A stretch of DNA of 12,545 bases, from positions 1 through 12,545 of the forward strand of contig CACERX010000039.1 in the NCBI GenBank assembly GCA_902562015.1, written 5' to 3'. Below are positions 9,316 through 12,545 of the stretch, piece by piece. Origin of the DNA: an uncultured SAR324 cluster bacterium (lineage in GTDB: Bacteria > SAR324 > NAC60-12). The notes below the pieces were generated by a model. It made no database searches and had not been told where the DNA came from. It worked only from the letters and a program-made list of their open reading frames with translations. Position numbers and translations under genes: made by a program. Within the stretch, counting starts at the first letter, position 1, and every line of letters starts with the position of its first letter.

Positions 9316-9354
9316 AAAAAAAAAGCCTGCGGACTTTCATCACGCAGGCTTTTT
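9316..9354 (-). terminator. Strong intrinsic terminator between binding-protein and permease genes
   Basis: GCCTGCG (9325-9331) and CGCAGGC (9343-9349) form a perfect 7-bp GC-rich stem around an 11-base loop. It is extended by A:T pairs (9320-9324 with 9350-9354). Read on the minus strand the hairpin is followed by nine U, making a textbook rho-independent terminator 23 bases after the binding-protein stop. It would also work on the plus strand with about five U. Partial read-through would yield more receptor than permease and ATPase. Confidence 0.9.
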
Positions 9355-9376
9355 CAAAAAACTTATACGTATTGAA

Positions 9377-10956
9377 TTAAGCTTCCATCCAGGCAAATTC
9401 TGGCCAGGTACAGCCTCCAATTGAACCGAGCGGATTAACTGGAATCCCGTGAATCTTATCACTGACACCATCATTTACATTAGTATGGTATGATATCACC
9501 ATTCCACTGAACATATTCACCAATGCCTGCATTTCGCAGAACATTTCGTGACGAATTGCAGGGTTAGTTTCAGCAAGATTCATTTTGAGCAGTTTACCCA
9601 TCCTCTCATTATTCCAGAAGGTATCATTCCACGCAGCACCAGGAGCAAATTGTATATCTAGCATGGAATTGGCAGTAGGACGCATATTCCAGGATACAAC
9701 ATTGAGCGGTTCCTTCATCCAAACTGCACCCCAATAACCATCTGTTGGTACCTTTTTGATCTTCAAATCGAACCCAATTTTTCTCAGATTGTTTTGCATC
9801 AACAAGCATGTATCTCCAATCCCTGTTGCAACTTCAGCGACATAAAGTTCTGCAGAACTTATTCCAGACTTCTTGAGATGATATTTTGCTTTTTCAGGAT
9901 CATACTGACGCTGAGGAAGTTCATAACAATGATCTGCACCATAAGCAGTAGAAATGGGATGATCATTTCCCACTTCTCCTTTTCCCTTTAGAATGGAACG
10001 AACGATTCTTTCTCTATCTTGAATCAACTGCATTGCTTTGACAAAATCTGGATTATTGCCAGGAGCAGTATTTTTTAATATACAGACTCCTCCATATCTT
10101 CCAGATTTAGTAGAGTTGATACCCACACCATTTGAATTTTCGATCAATTTGATCATTTTTGCATCTACATCCGAGATCATGTGCATGTCCCCTGCAATCA
10201 AAGCATTTACTCTGGCTTGTGGGTCTGTAATTGCTGTGAGTTCGATGGCATCAAAATTAGCTGTTTTTCTCCAATAGTCTTCGTTTCTGACATGCAGGGA
10301 TTTAACCCCAGGTTCGAAGCTCGTCATTCGATAGGGACCTGTCCCATTTCCTTTCTTGAAATCGGTAGTTCCTTCTTTCACTATTTTAGCCTGCTTCTCG
10401 GTGAGTTTGGCTGGCAGGTCAGAGTCCGGACTGTTCAAGATAGCTTTGACTGTATGGCTGTCCATTTTCTTCCATTCTTTAACCTGACTGAAAAACCCCT
10501 TTATTACTGAAGGTGTTTTTTCCCCTAAATGCCGGTTCATACTCCAAAGCACGTCATCTGCACTAAGAGAAGAACCATCATGGAATTTAACTCCTTTACG
10601 AAGTTTGAAAGTCCATTCAGTTGCATTGCTGTTAGGACTAAATTCCTCTGCCAATTCAGGACTGACTACCATGTTGTCCCTCATTTGAACTAGTCCGTTG
10701 TAAACGGCATGGGCTCTAGTATAGTCAATGTTTGACGTCATCACGATAGGATCCATCTGGTCATCTGGACCGTGAAGGTTGGAAGCCATTCTTACTGAAC
10801 CTCCTTTTTTGGGAGTTTTCGCCATCGCGTCAGTTGCTTTGAGCAGACTTCCTGCGGCTGTTACCGCATTCCCAAGGCCCCAACGGCTTTAATGAAATCT
10901 CGACGATTTATCTGTCCATCAACATATTTCTGCTGAAGATCTTTAACTTCGTTCAT
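9377..10956 (-). pseudogene. Family 5 substrate-binding protein of the importer, frameshifted within its Tat signal peptide
   Basis: This is the periplasmic receptor (SBP_bac_5 family) that would deliver ligand to the importer encoded downstream. The mature part is one clean frame of 482 codons from 10825. It shows typical family blocks such as WTFKLRKGVKFHDG, SADDVLWS, GTGPYRM, NEDYW and DPEKAKYHL. The natural start is the ATG at 10956, which has an excellent AAGGAGGG ribosome site (10967-10960). From there 31 codons encode a twin-arginine leader, NRRDFIKAVGALG, and then hit a TAA at 10861-10863. The missing hydrophobic stretch (AVTAAGSLL) and the junction to the mature protein continue in another frame. 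Adding one base near 10871-10881 joins both into 526 residues, a normal length. As written, only a leaderless product from the ATG at 10825 could be made. A sequencing or assembly error is the simplest explanation; a real null mutation or ribosomal slippage remains possible. Confidence 0.85.
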
Positions 10957-10998
10957 TGTCCCTCCTTATTATTTTGATTGGGATAATTGTTTGTTTTA

Positions 10999-11039
10999 AG
11001 GCTGATCTAAAGTGGTAACGATTAAAACTGTACCAGCCT
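10999..11039 (-). other. Possible hairpin in the binding-protein mRNA leader
   Basis: On the minus strand AGGCTG (11039-11034) can pair with CAGCCT (11004-10999). The adjoining GGTA can pair with a TACC inside the loop, which leaves a 9-base bulge on one side. It lies about 45-85 bases before the ATG at 10956 and ahead of the strong ribosome site. It resembles no riboswitch class I know. It could be a leader regulatory structure or chance pairing. Confidence 0.25.
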
Positions 11040-11195
11040 GTAATAAAAGGAATTTTATAATCCCTATCTTAAACAATTATATATAATTATAATTTTTTTC
11101 AGATATTATTTTTTAAATAACTTAAAAAAAACAACATTTTCATATATATGGATTTTAAATAATACACTCAATTCTCAGAGATTTTATTATCAATA

Positions 11196-11216
11196 ACCAT
11201 AAAAGTGGCTTATGGT
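11196..11216. repeat. Perfect 7-bp inverted repeat, candidate operator of the importer operon
   Basis: ACCATAA (11196-11202) and TTATGGT (11210-11216) are perfect inverted arms around a 7-base spacer. The repeat covers the proposed leftward -10 hexamer (11217-11212) and transcription start, the usual place for a repressor site. The regulator is unknown and no regulator gene is in the window. Confidence 0.35.
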
Positions 11217-11240
11217 AATCATGAATATAATATATGTCAA
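11212..11240 (-). promoter_or_regulatory. Candidate sigma70-type promoter of the importer operon
   Basis: Read leftwards, a perfect TTGACA (11240-11235) is followed after 17 bases by TACCAT (11217-11212), which keeps four of six -10 positions including T1, A2 and T6. Transcription would begin near 11205, giving a leader of about 250 bases before the ATG at 10956. In such AT-rich DNA other start sites nearer the gene are possible. Confidence 0.4.
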
Positions 11241-11339
11241 ACTTTAAAATTTTTTAATTTTTGGCAATAATTTTATTTGCTTTCTGGTCATAATATAAGG
11301 AATGCTATTGTTTCATTTTACAAATTCGAATTTTCATTC

Positions 11340-11361
11340 TATACATACTAGGTAATGTATA
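11340..11361. repeat. Palindrome upstream of the iscU promoter, candidate operator
   Basis: Arms TATACAT (11340-11346) and ATGTATA (11355-11361) are perfect inverted repeats with an 8-base spacer. The 22-bp site ends 15 bases before the -35 hexamer, a position suited to an activator or an upstream repressor site. It is not a clear match to the IscR type 1 or Fur consensus as I know them, so the protein that binds is unassigned. Confidence 0.35.
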
Positions 11362-11376
11362 ATTTTATATTTAATC

Positions 11377-11405
11377 TTGACACACATTATTAAAAGTGCT
11401 ATTAC
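11377..11405 (+). promoter_or_regulatory. Candidate sigma70-type promoter of iscU
   Basis: A perfect TTGACA (11377-11382) is followed by a 17-base spacer and TATTAC (11400-11405), a four-of-six match to the -10 consensus. Transcription would start near 11412, leaving a leader of about 90 bases before the ATG at 11501. It is the best-scoring promoter by eye on this strand of the gap. Confidence 0.55.
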
Positions 11406-11500
11406 ATAAAGTACTAAAACAATGCTATTTTAATTATTTTATGCTAAAGTTAATTAGAATATATTATATAAAATCAATAAGTTAAAATATTGAGAAATTT

Positions 11501-11890
11501 ATGGCCTACAGTGAAAAAGTAATTGATCATTACAAAGATCCGAGAAACGTCGGAAGTTTTGTCAAAGAAGAAAATGGTATAGGTACAGGCTTAGTCGGGG
11601 CACCTGAATGCGGTGACGTCATGAAGCTTCAAATTAAGGTGGAAAATGATAAGATTGTAGATGCTAAGTTCAAAACATTTGGATGTGGATCAGCAATTGC
11701 CAGTTCCAGCTTGGCGACTGAATGGGTTAAAGGAAAAAGTGTAGATGAAGCAATGAAAATTCAAAATACTGAAATTGTTGAAGAACTATCACTTCCCCCT
11801 GTAAAGATTCATTGCTCTGTTCTAGCAGAGGATGCTATAAAGGCTGCTATCAGCGATTACAAGAACCGAAATAAGTCAGAAACTGATTAA
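11501..11890 (+). CDS. iscU: Iron-sulfur cluster assembly scaffold IscU
   Basis: IscU is the cytoplasmic scaffold on which [2Fe-2S] clusters are built from sulfur supplied by a cysteine desulfurase and then handed to target proteins. The 129-residue sequence matches the proteobacterial family throughout: MAYSEKVIDHY at the start, GAPECGDVMKL with Cys37 and Asp39, GCGSAIASSSL with Cys62, and the chaperone-recognition motif LPPVKIHC with Cys105. All ligand residues are present, and length and start are normal. There is no strong ribosome site before the ATG. Unlike the usual isc operon, iscR and iscS are absent from the sequence before it: the neighbour to the left is the divergent importer operon. 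It is followed by a DUF6494-like gene and a rhodanese-domain gene on the same strand, which may form an alternative Fe-S or sulfur-handling group. Confidence 0.95.
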   Translation: MAYSEKVIDHYKDPRNVGSFVKEENGIGTGLVGAPECGDVMKLQIKVENDKIVDAKFKTFGCGSAIASSSLATEWVKGKSVDEAMKIQNTEIVEELSLPPVKIHCSVLAEDAIKAAISDYKNRNKSETD

Positions 11891-12027
11891 TTTTTGCCTT
11901 AATTCAACAAAAATATAATCATTAAATTTAAAGGTCATAAAAATTCCTACTCAAAATTTATGGAAATAAAATCATCGTACAATTAATTTTAAACTAAAGT
12001 TTACGCAGTTAGTATTGAACAGATGTT

Positions 12028-12234
12028 ATGGACGAAGAAGTACTAAACATACAAGTAAGAAAATTTCTCAAGAAAGTAGGCATTCAGTCACAAAGAGAAA
12101 TTGAGCAGGCTGTTAAAGATCGGATGAGAAAAGGCACCCTCACTGGAAAAGAGAATCTAGTTGCCACCATGTTGCTTGAAGTCCCTGAGATAGATCTTAG
12201 AGTATCAATTGATGGTAAAATTGAAATAGAGTAA
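12028..12234 (+). CDS. DUF6494-like small protein
   Basis: This is a 68-residue soluble, highly charged protein with no signal peptide, membrane segment or cysteine. The N-terminal half (about 5-35) is predicted by eye to be helical, with FLKKVGIQSQREIEQAV as its most family-like stretch. The C-terminal half ends in an alternating beta-like segment, LRVSIDGKIEIE. The layout and these motifs resemble the DUF6494 family as I remember it; its function is unknown. The gene lies 137 bases after iscU and 86 bases before a rhodanese gene on the same strand, so a link to Fe-S or sulfur metabolism is suggested only by position. There is no clear ribosome site before the ATG. The intervening AT-rich gap shows no clear terminator, so transcription from the iscU promoter is plausible. 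Confidence 0.72.
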   Translation: MDEEVLNIQVRKFLKKVGIQSQREIEQAVKDRMRKGTLTGKENLVATMLLEVPEIDLRVSIDGKIEIE

Positions 12235-12320
12235 TGAACTCAATTTAATTTTTAATGATTTTATAAACTCTAGTATACCTAACCAATATCAAAATTATTT
12301 ATTTAATCAGATAGTATTTA

Positions 12321-12545
12321 ATGTTTAAATTTACTGATATTTCTGATAAAGAAGATGGGTTTGATCCTCAAAAACATCTGCTCATACCTAAAAAGTTTTT
12401 TGAATTAAGAAGAACGACAAAAAAAGTATTTGTCTTTGATTTAAGAAATGCTGAAGATTTTGAAAAATCTCATCTTCCTGGAGCCCATAATCTTGAATAC
12501 GAACATTTTGAAGACTCTATTTATCAAATGCCATTTACAGGTGAA
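12321..12545 (+). CDS. Rhodanese-domain protein, N-terminal part (3' end outside window)
   Basis: Seventy-five codons are visible before the right window edge. Residues 34-60 read as the first half of a rhodanese (sulfurtransferase) domain: VFVFDLRNAEDFEKSHLPGA, with the DLR and HLPGA hallmarks, preceded by a PKKFFEL segment. The catalytic cysteine loop would lie beyond the window, so activity cannot be judged. The frame starts at the ATG at 12321 with no obvious ribosome site and no signal peptide, so the protein is probably cytoplasmic. Rhodaneses carry persulfide sulfur, which fits a position after iscU. Rhodanese domains also occur fused to other domains, so the complete protein may be longer than a single domain. 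Confidence 0.8.
   Translation, partial: MFKFTDISDKEDGFDPQKHLLIPKKFFELRRTTKKVFVFDLRNAEDFEKSHLPGAHNLEYEHFEDSIYQMPFTGE

Larger units (their letters stand above)
10957..11500. other. Divergent AT-rich control region between the importer operon and iscU
   Basis: This 544-bp stretch holds no credible protein gene or recognisable structured RNA family. Reading rightwards it contains the binding-protein ribosome site, a possible leader hairpin, a candidate leftward promoter overlapped by an inverted repeat, and a palindrome next to a good rightward promoter for iscU. The rest is poly-A/T-rich sequence that may be bent and offers many chance TATAAT-like matches. Confidence 0.7.

Noticed and set aside
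11268..11284. Sigma54-like TGGCA...TTGC elements in the divergent region
   Set aside because: The distance between the GG and GC elements is too long for a sigma54 promoter.
11914..11919. TATAAT between iscU and the DUF6494-like gene as a promoter
   Set aside because: The -10 is perfect but no acceptable -35 lies at 16-18 bases, and the DNA is so AT-rich that chance matches are expected.
1..12545. CRISPR arrays, tRNA or rRNA genes, insertion sequences or attachment sites
   Set aside because: No direct repeat arrays, cloverleaf sequences, transposase motifs or flanking repeats were found on either strand.

Overview
This is a bacterial window that is AT-rich by eye (about 40% GC or less). It comes from a Gram-negative-type organism: there are periplasmic binding-protein and signal-peptide genes, a twin-arginine (Tat) signal, and an IscU of proteobacterial character. 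The DUF6494-like protein, the fused isobutyryl-CoA mutase and the two-domain peptide-type ATPase point to a proteobacterium or an uncultured relative, possibly marine. That placement is inference and cannot be narrowed from this sequence. Most start codons lack a clear Shine-Dalgarno sequence; the substrate-binding-protein gene is the striking exception.

Layout. Bases 1-1264 (+) hold the C-terminal part of a fused, B12-dependent isobutyryl-CoA mutase (IcmF), cut by the left window edge and followed by two hairpins, the second a typical intrinsic terminator. Bases 1442-5026 (+) encode a 1194-aa exporter-type ABC protein with two TMD-NBD halves in one chain, resembling CydD/CydC. Bases 5244-5684 (+) encode a small, probably secreted staphylococcal-nuclease-fold protein in which both catalytic arginines appear to be replaced. 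Bases 5703-10956 (-) are a dipeptide/oligopeptide-type ABC import operon, read right to left: Tat-exported binding protein, terminator, DppB-like permease, DppC-like permease, and a fused DppD-DppF ATPase. Bases 10957-11500 are a long AT-rich divergent control region with candidate promoters and inverted repeats. Bases 11501-12545 (+) hold iscU, a DUF6494-like gene and the start of a rhodanese-domain gene.

How the genes work together. The binding protein would deliver a peptide-like or other small ligand to the DppB/DppC channel, powered by the fused ATPase. A strong terminator after the binding-protein gene would let the receptor be made in excess over the membrane complex. The iscU/DUF6494/rhodanese group suggests an iron-sulfur or sulfur-handling cluster without the usual adjacent iscR or iscS.

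The most notable observation is that the binding-protein gene is out of frame with its own signal peptide. A perfect ribosome site and a Tat leader (10956 leftwards) end in a stop at 10861-10863, while the mature protein continues in another frame. One extra base near 10871-10881 would join them into a 526-residue protein of normal family length. This is either a sequence error or a real inactivating or slippage frameshift.
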